NCBI GenBank assembly: GCA_017510525.1 | Contig: JAFWNC010000001.1 | Location: 1 to 46,797, forward strand | From: Clostridia bacterium | Lineage (GTDB): Bacteria > Bacillota > Clostridia > TANB77 > CAG-508 | Reading direction: 5' to 3' | DNA length: 46,797 nucleotides | In this document: in pieces, positions 30,089 through 38,376 of the stretch | Layout: every line of letters begins with the position of its first letter | Numbering within the stretch: position 1 is the stretch's first letter | Notes under the pieces: model-generated | Databases searched by the model: none | Seen by the model: the letters and a program-made list of their open reading frames with translations, nothing else | What the model was told of the DNA's origin: nothing | Made by a program: the position numbers and the translations under genes

Positions 30089-30970
30089 GTGATAGAAAAC
30101 GAGGAAAAGGTAGTAAATATTTTAATAAAAATAGATATGCTTATTTCTGTTATTGATAAACTAAATACTAAAAAACGCTTATTTAAGAAAAATGCTGAAA
30201 TTTTAGGTTTAGAATTTAAAGATACTGAAGAGATAAGTAATGAGACTTTTTGCCTTTTTAGTGATTATATTAAAAATAATATTGAAAGCGATAATGAGAT
30301 TTATAATAAAATACTAGAGATTGAAAATAGTTTAGAAAATGATTTTGAAAATATAAAAAATGAGATTGAACAACAAATATCTAATATTGAAAATGAACAA
30401 TATAAACAAGTTTATCAGAAGGCTAATAGGCTTATTTATGTTGCAAAATGGCAAAATATTCAAAAAGAGAAAGATTATTATTTAAGTAAAAATTCTCTAA
30501 TTGATAAAATGACTGGAAAATCTAAATTTAAACGAATAAAGCTTGAAAACTTGGAACTAAAATCTGAATTAGTAAAAAAAGAGTATTATGAAATTAAAGA
30601 CAAATATGAAGGACAAAATATTAGAGAGACTTTAAATATTCTTAATTGTACAAATTATAAAAATAATGCGGTAATTGAGTATAAGGAAGAACTTTTAAAA
30701 GTATATATGATAGAGGAAAAGACTTTAAGTAATAAAATTTGTGATGAGTGGGGACTAGCAAACCTTGTTCCTTCTGGATTTTTTGAGCAAAGGAAATATT
30801 ATAAAATATTAAATGAGCAAATATCAAAAGAGAATATTGAATTAAGTGAAAAACTGAAGAGTAATGTTGAAGAGCCAACAGAGATTCAGATTGAAGATAA
30901 AAGAGTAAATATGTTTAAAAGATTAATTGATATGAATAATGGATTAAAAAATATTTTGAATAATATTTAA
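30089..30970 (+). CDS. Hypothetical coiled-coil protein
   Basis: I do not recognise this protein. It has 293 residues, is Lys-, Glu- and Asn-rich, helical, with coiled-coil stretches at about residues 75-110 and 140-190. No signal or membrane helix is seen, so it is likely cytoplasmic. It starts with GTG behind GAGGAG, 21 bp after the preceding gene, and ends in its own terminator. Confidence 0.65.
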   Translation: MIENEEKVVNILIKIDMLISVIDKLNTKKRLFKKNAEILGLEFKDTEEISNETFCLFSDYIKNNIESDNEIYNKILEIENSLENDFENIKNEIEQQISNIENEQYKQVYQKANRLIYVAKWQNIQKEKDYYLSKNSLIDKMTGKSKFKRIKLENLELKSELVKKEYYEIKDKYEGQNIRETLNILNCTNYKNNAVIEYKEELLKVYMIEEKTLSNKICDEWGLANLVPSGFFEQRKYYKILNEQISKENIELSEKLKSNVEEPTEIQIEDKRVNMFKRLIDMNNGLKNILNNI

Positions 30971-30999
30971 AAGACGTTTCTTATAAGAAACGTCTTTAT
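30970..30999 (+). terminator. Rho-independent terminator after the coiled-coil gene
   Basis: A 28-base perfect palindrome, AAAGACGTTTCTTA with TAAGAAACGTCTTT, begins at the stop codon. Confidence 0.82.
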
Positions 31000-31020
31000 T
31001 AATTATTTTTGCTTTAAACC

Positions 31021-31049
31021 TTGTTTATGCTTCAATTTTTTGATATAAT
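31021..31049 (+). promoter_or_regulatory. Sigma-A promoter of rsmE
   Basis: TTGTTT at 31021-31026 and TATAAT at 31044-31049 are separated by 17 bases. Confidence 0.65.
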
Positions 31050-31077
31050 TCTAAAAGACTAAAAAGAGGTTGTATAT

Positions 31078-31830
31078 ATGAAATTTTTTGTTGATGAGAA
31101 TCAAGTAAATTGTAATAATTTAGAAATTATTGGCCAGGATGTTAATCATATTAAAAATGTTCTTAGAAAGAAAGATGGGGATGTTTTAAATATTGTTTGT
31201 AGAAATAATAATAAAAACTTTATTGGGAAAATCAAAGAAATGAACCATGATAAGGTTATTCTTGATGTTTTAGAAGAAAAAGATGGTATTTCGGAGTCTA
31301 GTATTAATATTCATATATTTCAAGGACTTCCTAAGGCTGATAAGATGGAATTTATAATCCAAAAATGCACTGAGATTGGTGTTTCAGATATTACACCTGT
31401 TGTATTTAAGAGAAGTGTTGTAAAACTTGATGAAAAGGATAAAATAAAAAAAATCGATAGATGGAATAAAATTGCTGAGGTTGCAGCTAAACAGTCTGAA
31501 CGAGATAGTATTTTAGAAGTTAATAATGTTTGTAATGTTAATGAGTTGTGCCAAGCCTTAGAATCTTTTGATTGTGTTCTTCTTGCTTATGAAAAAGAAG
31601 AGGATAATTATTTAAAAGATGTTTTAAATAAAATAGATAAAAAAGAAAACTTTAAAATTGCTGTTATTATTGGACCTGAGGGTGGTATTGAAGAAGAAGA
31701 GGCATCTAAATTAATAAAAAGTGGAGCAAATTCTGTTTCATTAGGTAAAAGAATTCTAAGAACTGAAACAGCGCCAATTGTTTTATCATCAATTATAATG
31801 TATGAATTAGGTGATATAGGAGGTAAGTAA
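31078..31830 (+). CDS. rsmE: 16S rRNA (uracil-1498-N3)-methyltransferase
   Basis: RsmE methylates U1498 of 16S rRNA. The 250-residue SPOUT enzyme has an N-terminal PUA-like RNA-binding part and the C-terminal knot: GLPKADKMEFIIQKCTEIGV near residue 83, AAKQSERDSI near residue 140, IGPEGGIEEEEA near residue 199 and SLGKRILRTETAPI near residue 223. It starts the gene series that leads to yicC, remA and rpoZ. Confidence 0.96.
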   Translation: MKFFVDENQVNCNNLEIIGQDVNHIKNVLRKKDGDVLNIVCRNNNKNFIGKIKEMNHDKVILDVLEEKDGISESSINIHIFQGLPKADKMEFIIQKCTEIGVSDITPVVFKRSVVKLDEKDKIKKIDRWNKIAEVAAKQSERDSILEVNNVCNVNELCQALESFDCVLLAYEKEEDNYLKDVLNKIDKKENFKIAVIIGPEGGIEEEEASKLIKSGANSVSLGKRILRTETAPIVLSSIIMYELGDIGGK

Positions 31831-31833
31831 TTT

Positions 31834-32379
31834 ATGGAAGAAAAAGACGAGACTATGGCTTTTTCAAAGGAAATATATGAGAAAATAAAAATCCCTAAAG
31901 AGGAAAAAGAAAAAATATATTCAAAACTTACAAAGAATTTTTTAATTGCAATTGCTGTTTTCTTCTATGTTTTGTTTTTAAATTTAGGTTATGTTAGGCT
32001 TGAAGAGACTATATTTAGAAGAGATTTAAAGGTTTTTGCTTTTGGGTTAATTTTATTTACAATATGGGTATTTGAAAAAGCTTACAAAAAAGATAGCGGA
32101 ACAATTACAATTCATGGAATTGAAATGTTGGTTTTAAGTTTTATTACACTATATATGCCTTATGTTTATTTTTATCAAAACCCTATTGTACAAGTGTTTT
32201 TCGAAACATCTTCAATTTATATTGCTTTTTATTATATTGTTAAATGTATTATTATTTACAAAAGTGAAATAAAAAAATTCAAGTTAAGCTTAAGTGATGT
32301 TAAAGAAATTACAAAAGAGAATGATACATATTTAGATGAGAAAAGTGAAAAGAAATTTTCAAAAAAGAAAGGAAAATAA
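31834..32379 (+). CDS. Hypothetical four-helix membrane protein
   Basis: I do not recognise the family. The 181-residue protein has a charged N-terminus, four membrane helices (about 32-52, 62-80, 92-112 and 121-140) and a lysine-rich cytoplasmic tail. It starts 3 bp after rsmE and its end lies next to the yicC ribosome-binding site, so it belongs to the same operon. GGAGG lies in the rsmE end. Confidence 0.7.
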   Translation: MEEKDETMAFSKEIYEKIKIPKEEKEKIYSKLTKNFLIAIAVFFYVLFLNLGYVRLEETIFRRDLKVFAFGLILFTIWVFEKAYKKDSGTITIHGIEMLVLSFITLYMPYVYFYQNPIVQVFFETSSIYIAFYYIVKCIIIYKSEIKKFKLSLSDVKEITKENDTYLDEKSEKKFSKKKGK

Positions 32380-32380
32380 T

Positions 32381-33256
32381 ATGATAAGAAGTATGACAGG
32401 TTTCGGAAGAAGCAAAATTGAGATTGAAGGAAAAGAATATAATGTTGAAATAAGATCTGTTAATCATAAATATACTGATATATCAGTTAAATTACCAAGA
32501 CAGATTTCTTATTTAGAAGATAAGATTAGAAAAACAATTGCTGATAAGATTTCTAGAGGTAAAATAGATATTTTTGTTGGACTTCAAGATTATAGTGAAA
32601 ATGGAAAAGATATAAAGATTAATAGAGAAATAGCTAAGGCTTATATTAATGAGTTTAAAGCATTGGCTGAAGAAACAGGTATTAGTCAGGATATTAATAT
32701 TATAGATATTGCTAAACTTCCTGAAGTGTTAAATATCAAAAATGAAGAAAATGAAGATGAGATTTGGAATGAGGTAAGTACTGCTTTAAATCTTGCTATT
32801 GATAATTTTATTGAAATGAGAGAGATTGAAGGTAAGAAGATAAAAGAGGACTTAAAGAATCGTATTAAATATGTTTCAGACAAAGTTGAGGAAATTAAGA
32901 AATATTCTTCTGGACTTATAGAAGAATATATTGTAAAATTAGAAAACAGAATAAAAGAATTATTAAAAACAGATGTTGTTGATAAAGATAGGTTAGCTCA
33001 AGAGATTGTAATTTTTTCTGATAAATCATCTATTGAAGAAGAACTTACTCGTTTAGATAGTCATATTAATCAATTTGTAAATCTTTTAGAAAAAGATTCA
33101 CCTGTTGGTAAAAAATTTGATTTTATTATTCAAGAGATGAATAGAGAAGTTAATACAATTGGTTCTAAAGCAAATTGTTTAGAGATTACTAATCGTGTAA
33201 TTGAGCTTAAAACTGAGATTGAGAATATTCGTGAACAAATTCAAAATATTGAATAA
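32381..33256 (+). CDS. yicC: YicC/YloC family endoribonuclease
   Basis: This 291-residue protein matches the YicC family of RNases: [14 protein letters not shown] at the start, [19 protein letters not shown] near residue 22, and the C-terminal [18 protein letters not shown] near residue 248. The start at 32381 follows AAAGGAAA; the longer frame would overlap the preceding gene. It forms the conserved yicC-remA-...-rpoZ set. Confidence 0.95.
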   Translation: MIRSMTGFGRSKIEIEGKEYNVEIRSVNHKYTDISVKLPRQISYLEDKIRKTIADKISRGKIDIFVGLQDYSENGKDIKINREIAKAYINEFKALAEETGISQDINIIDIAKLPEVLNIKNEENEDEIWNEVSTALNLAIDNFIEMREIEGKKIKEDLKNRIKYVSDKVEEIKKYSSGLIEEYIVKLENRIKELLKTDVVDKDRLAQEIVIFSDKSSIEEELTRLDSHINQFVNLLEKDSPVGKKFDFIIQEMNREVNTIGSKANCLEITNRVIELKTEIENIREQIQNIE

Positions 33257-33270
33257 AAGGAGTGAATTTT

Positions 33271-33525
33271 ATGCAACTTATTAATATTGGTTTTGGAAAT
33301 ATTGTTTCAGCTGGTAGAATTATTTCTATTGTAAGTCCTGATTCTGCTCCAATCAAAAGATTAGTTCAAGAGGCCAAAGATTCAAAGATGGCTATTGATG
33401 CAACTTATGGAAGACGTACTAGAGCTGTTTTAATAATGGATTCTGGTCATGTTATTTTATCTGCTGTTCAGCCAGAAACTGTCGCTGGAAGGTTAGAAAA
33501 AGAACAAGTTGAAGAAGAAAATTAA
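33271..33525 (+). CDS. remA: Extracellular matrix regulator RemA (DUF370)
   Basis: RemA is a DNA-binding activator of biofilm matrix and osmoprotection genes in Bacillus. The 84-residue protein is typical: [29 protein letters not shown] and a [27 protein letters not shown] segment. The start at 33271 follows AAAGGAG by nine bases. It lies 14 bp after yicC. Confidence 0.96.
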   Translation: MQLINIGFGNIVSAGRIISIVSPDSAPIKRLVQEAKDSKMAIDATYGRRTRAVLIMDSGHVILSAVQPETVAGRLEKEQVEEEN

Positions 33526-33557
33526 TATATTAAATAAAAAAAAGGAGGTATGTTAAA

Positions 33558-33764
33558 ATGATGGTAAACCCTACAATTAATGAATTATTAGATGTTATTG
33601 ATGACAGATATAAATTAGTTATTGTAACATCAAAAAGAGCTAGACAATTATCTAATGGAGATAAACCATTAACAGATAAAGAAGAGCCAAATAGTGTTAC
33701 TTTAGCAGCTAGAGAAATTGCAGAAGGTAAGGTTAGTATTATTAATGATGATTTGGAGGATTAA
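33558..33764 (+). CDS. rpoZ: RNA polymerase omega subunit
   Basis: Omega helps to assemble the beta-prime subunit. The 68-residue protein shows PTINELLDVIDDRYKLVIVTSKRARQL and the C-terminal VTLAAREIAEGKV. The start has AAAGGAGG upstream; ATG at 33558 or 33561 is possible. gmk, which usually lies between remA and rpoZ in Firmicutes, is absent here. Confidence 0.95.
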   Translation: MMVNPTINELLDVIDDRYKLVIVTSKRARQLSNGDKPLTDKEEPNSVTLAAREIAEGKVSIINDDLED

Positions 33765-33772
33765 TCGTAATA

Positions 33773-34333
33773 ATGGGTAAAAGAAATATTATAACTTTAG
33801 CTGGAGATTTAGCAAGTGGAAAAGGAACTGTTTCTACTCTTATTTGTGATGAACTTGGATATGAAGTTTATAGAAATGGTAATTATTTTAGAGAGCTTGC
33901 TAAAAAAATGGGGATGGATGTAACTAGTTTTAATGTATATGTGAAAAGTCATCCTGAAATTGATAGACAAATTGAAAAAAGTGCTGCTGAATATGCTCAG
34001 TCTCATGATAATTTGGTTATTGATGCTAGACTTGGGTGGTATGCTGTTCCCGATTCTTTCAAAGTATATCTAAGGGTTGATTTAGATGTTGCTGCAATGC
34101 GTGCACTAAATGATCCTAATAGAAAAGATAGTGAGAATTTTACAACATTTGAAGATCAAAAGGCTGATATGAAAAGAAGATTTGAACTTGAAAATGAAAG
34201 ATATTTTAATATATATGGAATTCATAAGGAAGACTTGAGTAATTATGATTATGTTTTAGATACTACAAATCTTAAACCTGAAGAGGTAAAAGATAAGATT
34301 ATTGCTGAATATAAAAAATGGTTAGAGGTATAA
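33773..34333 (+). CDS. Cytidylate-kinase-like nucleotide kinase
   Basis: The 186-residue protein has a Walker A GDLASGKGTVS (residues 11-21) and lid and base-binding parts of the cytidylate-kinase-like family (AAA/adenylate kinase group): YRNGNYFRELAKKMGMD near residue 41, VIDARLGWYAVPDSFKVYL near residue 82. It follows rpoZ by 8 bp, where many Clostridia carry other genes, while gmk is missing from the cluster. It might be CMP-specific or replace another NMP kinase. The substrate is not settled. Confidence 0.78.
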   Translation: MGKRNIITLAGDLASGKGTVSTLICDELGYEVYRNGNYFRELAKKMGMDVTSFNVYVKSHPEIDRQIEKSAAEYAQSHDNLVIDARLGWYAVPDSFKVYLRVDLDVAAMRALNDPNRKDSENFTTFEDQKADMKRRFELENERYFNIYGIHKEDLSNYDYVLDTTNLKPEEVKDKIIAEYKKWLEV

Positions 34334-34336
34334 ATT

Positions 34337-35002
34337 ATGAAAAAATATTGGAAATATATTATTCTGGTTTTAATTATAGTTGGAGTTATTATTGCTTTTA
34401 ATTCTAAAAATTTTGAAGAAGAATTTGGAAATACTCCAAATAATAATACAAATAGCAATTCAAATGTTAATTCTCCTAAAAGGGATAATATTTCTGAAAA
34501 CAAAAATGAAAATGAAAGTGTTGATTTAACTAAATTAACTGAAGAAGAAAAAAATGAACTTGGTAAAGAAAAGGTAGAAGGCTTCTTGAAGATTTATAGA
34601 AATGAATCTCCAAAAGGAATTTTAGTTAGTTTAGGTTTATTAGAGCCTAATCATGAATTTTCTCCAGAGGATTATATTGATAGAATTTATGCTAAGACTA
34701 ATATTAAATATAATGATTTTAAAAGCAAAATGTTAAGTTATATGGACGAAAGCTTATTTTCTCAATATTTTGATAATCTTGGATTTAAAGAATCTGATGG
34801 GTTGCTCGCAGTTTCTGATATTGGCGAGATTGTAAAGACTTATGAAGTTACTAGTTTAGAGTTTGTTGAAAATCAAGAAGATAAAAAGATATATAATATA
34901 GAATTTAAAGATGTAGATAGTGGAGAGATTGAAAAGGCACAAATTAGTGTTATAGAGAGCAATAATACTTATGTTGTTGATAAATATGAGAAATTAATAT
35001 AA
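34337..35002 (+). CDS. Hypothetical membrane-anchored protein
   Basis: I do not recognise the family. The 221-residue protein has one N-terminal membrane helix (about 5-21), an Asn/Ser/Pro-rich linker (about 30-60) and an extracellular domain with an EKVEGFLKIYRNESPKGILVSLG segment. It starts 3 bp after the kinase and may be cotranscribed. A palindromic element lies between it and priA. Confidence 0.65.
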   Translation: MKKYWKYIILVLIIVGVIIAFNSKNFEEEFGNTPNNNTNSNSNVNSPKRDNISENKNENESVDLTKLTEEEKNELGKEKVEGFLKIYRNESPKGILVSLGLLEPNHEFSPEDYIDRIYAKTNIKYNDFKSKMLSYMDESLFSQYFDNLGFKESDGLLAVSDIGEIVKTYEVTSLEFVENQEDKKIYNIEFKDVDSGEIEKAQISVIESNNTYVVDKYEKLI

Positions 35003-35045
35003 AAAGAACGTTTAGAAAAATAAAGAAGTTAATAGTATTAATATT

Positions 35046-35214
35046 GAAATTATATATGAATTTTTTTAACCCCTTGCTGTCACAGCCCTTATCCTACAAA
35101 TTTTCAAATAATATTTGAAAATTTGAGCTTTTATCTGATAGGGCTGCTTCAATCGCACTCACTGCGTTCGTTTGGTCGCTACGCGGGGATTTTCAAAAAT
35201 TAATATATAATTTC
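35046..35214 (+). repeat. About 170-bp palindromic element, copy 1 (before priA)
   Basis: Ends GAAATTATATAT and ATATATAATTTC are inverted repeats. Inside lie a perfect hairpin CAAATTTTCAAAT/ATTTGAAAATTTG (about 35097-35125), AGCCC and GGGCT arms, and a GTCGCTACGCGGGG tail. A second copy in the same orientation lies at 37514, just after priA. It resembles a MITE. Outer AAAGAACGTT/AACGTTCTTT arms (35003, 35242) may be a terminator into which it inserted. Confidence 0.75.
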
Positions 35215-35274
35215 ATATTTTACAAATTAATTTTTTTATTACTTTGAACGTTCTTTGTTAATTTAGGAGAGGCA

Positions 35275-37508
35275 ATGTTTGTTGAAATAATAATGAATAG
35301 TAATGCAAAGGCTTTAAATAGGACTTTTGATTACATGATTCCAATTGAATTAGAAAAAGATGTACATATTGGTAGTAGGGTTTTTGTGCCTTTTGGAAAT
35401 GGTAATAAAGTACATGAAGGATATGTTATTGATATAAAAGAAAAATCTGAATTTGCTAATAAGGCTATTGTAAGGGTTGAAGATTCTATTTTAACCGAGA
35501 AAAATGTTAATTTAGCTAAACTTATGGCAATGAAGTATTTTTGTAATGTTTCTGACTGTATTAGACTAATGTTACCACCTGGAAATTCTAGTAAAGATCT
35601 AGAAAAACGTGTTAAAGAAAAAACGGTTAGGAAGGTTTATTTAAAAATTTCATCAGATGAAATACAAGAAAAAATTGAAAATAATGATATTAAGTCTGGA
35701 AAACAGATAAAATTACTTGAATATTTGAATGAAAATGATGGCATTGATGTTAGTTTATTAGAGATTGAGTCTGGAGTAAGTAAGGCTGTTATGACATCTT
35801 TAGCTAAAAAGGGTGTTATTGAATTTAGAGAAGAACAAGTAAATAGAAATCCATTTAAAAATAAGAAAATAAAAAGTGATAAAAAGCTAAAATTAAATAA
35901 AGAACAAGAAGATATTTTTAATCAGATTGATTTTATGATTGATAATAGTGAGTTTTCTGAATTTTTGTTATATGGAATAACTGGTGCTCGGAAAAACTGA
36001 AGTTTATCTTCAAGTGATTGAGAAAGTAATAAATACTGGAAAATCTGCTATTGTTTTAGTTCCAGAGATTTCATTAACACCTCAAATGGTTGATAGATTT
36101 TTCGCAAGATTTGGTGATTGTATTGCTGTTCTTCATAGTAAACTTTCAAGTGGTGAAAGGTTTGATGAGTGGAATAGAATTAAAAATAATGAGGCTAAAA
36201 TTGTTATTGGAGCAAGGTCAGCAATATTTGCTCCTGTTCAGAATTTAGGTGTTATTATTATAGATGAAGAACATGATAGTTCTTATAAGTCAGATTCAAA
36301 TCCTAGATATGATTCTAAAGATATAGCAAGATTTATGTGTAAAGAAAATGAGATTCCTCTTATTTTAGGTAGTGCAACTCCTGATATTTCTGATTATTAT
36401 AAAGCAGAAAAAGGTGACAGGGAACTTGTAAAACTTACTAAAAGGGCTAATAATGCGTCACTTCCTGATGTTAAAATAGTTGATCTAAGACAAGAACTAG
36501 CTATGGGTAATCATTCTATGATTAGTTATGAATTACAAGAAGCTATTGAAGAAAATAAAAAGAAAAACAAACAGACTATTTTGTTTTTAAATAGGCGTGG
36601 TTTTTCAACTTTTATTATGTGCAGGGATTGTGGATATACTGTAAAATGCAAGAATTGCAATATTGCTATGACATATCATTTATATGAAAATAGATTAAAA
36701 TGTCATTATTGTGGATATGAAAGAGATGCTGTAAAGGTTTGTCCAGAGTGTAATAGTACTAAAATAAAATATTTTGGAACTGGAACTCAAAAACTTGAAA
36801 ATGAAATTAATAAAATGTATCCAGAAATGACTACTATTAGAATGGATATTGATACTGTAACTAAGAAAAATTCGCATGAAGAGATTTTAGAAAAGTTTAA
36901 AAATGAAAATATAGATATTTTAATTGGAACTCAGATGGTTGTTAAAGGACATCATTTTCCAAATGTTACTCTTGTTGGAATTATTGCTGCTGATACTTCA
37001 TTAAATATTGGTGATTATAGGGCTGCTGAAAGGACTTTTCAAACAATTACGCAGGTAGCTCGGAAGAGCTGGAAGGGATAAAGAACCTGGAAAGGTTATT
37101 CTTCAAACTTATAATCCAGATAATTATGCGATTATTTGTGGACAAAAACAAGATTATGATTTATTTTATTCTCAGGAAATTGAACTTAGAAAAAGATTGA
37201 ATTATCCGCCATTTTGCGATATAATAAATGTCAAGTTTCAATCTAAAGATGAAAAAGAGATTCAAAGTGTTTCAAATTATTTTTATAAATTATTGATAAA
37301 GAAGGGTTTTGTTAATTGTAATATTTATAAGCCTGTTCCTGCTCCTATTGATAAAATTAAGAACCAGTATAGATGGAGGTTTATTATAAAGTGTAAATTG
37401 ACTAGGTCTATTGTTAAGGGGATTAATGAGGCTTTAGAGGAGTTTTATAGGACAAGGTGGAGGAATACGAATATTGTTGTTGATATAAATCCGAATAATT
37501 TGAGTTAG
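35275..37508 (+). CDS. priA: Primosomal helicase PriA, interrupted by two +1 frameshifts
   Basis: PriA restarts stalled replication forks. Read through both shifts the product is about 743 residues, normal length. Seen are the 3'-DNA-binding start (VEIIMNSNAKALNRTFDY), Walker A, DEEH (IIIDEEHDSSYK), eight zinc-binding cysteines (CRDCGYTVKC to VCPECNS), and the C-terminal domain. The first shift splits Walker A (GITGA|GKTEV) by an extra C at 35989; the second splits motif VI (QVA|GRAGR) by an extra C at 37061. Both lie in the octamer GCTCGGAA, with CGG as the out-of-frame codon. No other damage is seen. Programmed shifting, sequence error and recent inactivation are all possible. Flanked by direct repeats. 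Confidence 0.8.
35986..35994 (+). other. Frameshift site 1 in priA (GCT C GGA)
   Basis: Frame zero reads GGT-GCT-CGG-AAA-AAC-TGA. Dropping C35989 gives GGT-GCT-GGA-AAA-ACT-GAA, restoring the Walker A motif TGAGKTE. Confidence 0.85.
37058..37066 (+). other. Frameshift site 2 in priA (GCT C GGA)
   Basis: The second frame reads GTA-GCT-CGG-AAG-AGC and stops at TAA soon after. Dropping C37061 gives GTA-GCT-GGA-AGA-GCT, restoring helicase motif VI VAGRAGR. Confidence 0.85.
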
Positions 37509-37513
37509 TATGT

Positions 37514-37685
37514 AATTATATATGAATTTTTTTAACCCTTGCTGTCACAGCCCTTATCCTACAAATGTTCAAATAAATTTGAACATTTGAGAATTTTATC
37601 AGATAGGGCTGCGGAGGTAGCACTCGATTCTTACGAATCTCGTTTGGTCGCTGCGCGGGGTTTTCAAAAATTAATATATAATTTC
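37514..37685 (+). repeat. About 170-bp palindromic element, copy 2 (after priA)
   Basis: Same ends, orientation and internal order as copy 1 at 35046. The central hairpin is CAAATGTTCAAAT/ATTTGAACATTTG: a T-A pair of copy 1 is changed to G-C on both arms, so the stem is conserved. A second hairpin (GATTC-TTAC-GAATC) replaces the CGCA-TGCG stem of copy 1. Confidence 0.75.
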
Positions 37686-37723
37686 AATAAATGTATTCAA
37701 AATAATAAAAAGGGGTAATTGTT

Positions 37724-38215
37724 ATGGCTATTCGTATTTTGAGAGAAGAAGGGGACGAGATTTTAAAGAAGTCGTCTAGGGTAATTGAGGTTATTGATGA
37801 TAGAATTAAGGCTTTAGCTGAGGATATGTTTGATACTATGCATAAGTATGATGGGCTTGGACTAGCTGCTGTTCAGGTTGGTATTTTAAAAAGGCTTATT
37901 GTTATTGATTTATATGATGATAAGACTAAATTTGCTTTGGTTAATCCTGAAATTGTTTGGCATGGTGATGAGATGGAGGATTTTGAGGAAGGTTGTTTGA
38001 GTTTTCCTAATCAGTTTGGTAAGGTTAGAAGATATAGTAAGGTTAAGGTTAAGGCTCAAGATTTAAATGGTGATAGTGTTACTTTAGAGGCTGAAGGACT
38101 TCTTGCTCAAGCTCTTCAACATGAGATTGATCATTTAAATGGTGAGGTTTTTAAAGACAAAATCATTCCTGGTACTTTTGAGGTTGTGACTCCAGAGGAT
38201 TTGAATAAGAAATAG
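37724..38215 (+). CDS. def: Peptide deformylase
   Basis: Removes the formyl group from new proteins. The 163-residue protein has motif 1 GLGLAAVQVG, motif 2 EGCLSFP with the metal-binding Cys, and motif 3 HEIDHLNG with two His and the catalytic Glu. Phe replaces the usual Val in EGCLSVP. It is paired with fmt, which adds the formyl group to Met-tRNA. Confidence 0.96.
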   Translation: MAIRILREEGDEILKKSSRVIEVIDDRIKALAEDMFDTMHKYDGLGLAAVQVGILKRLIVIDLYDDKTKFALVNPEIVWHGDEMEDFEEGCLSFPNQFGKVRRYSKVKVKAQDLNGDSVTLEAEGLLAQALQHEIDHLNGEVFKDKIIPGTFEVVTPEDLNKK

Positions 38216-38217
38216 AA

Positions 38218-38338
38218 TTAAAGGTCAGATATGACTTTTTCTTCGCTCCCCATGCAACAATCTGTAACTCGCTATTGCTCGAACAGATTTTAGCACGGTC
38301 CCCACAATTGCTACGAAAAAGTAATATCTGACCTTTAA
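38218..38338 (+). repeat. 121-bp palindromic element between def and fmt
   Basis: A perfect 15-bp terminal inverted repeat (38218-38232 with 38324-38338, starting TTAAAGGTCAG), extended inward by ACTTTTTC/GAAAAAGT after one unpaired base, encloses an AATCTGT/ACAGATT hairpin. It differs from the priA-flanking family in sequence. No ORF. Confidence 0.75.
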
Positions 38339-38376
38339 TATAATATTGTTTGAAATAATAATAAGGAGGCTTTTTT

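Noticed and set aside
35275..36000. Separate genes for each priA fragment
   Set aside because: The three fragments join exactly into one PriA when one C is skipped at each break.
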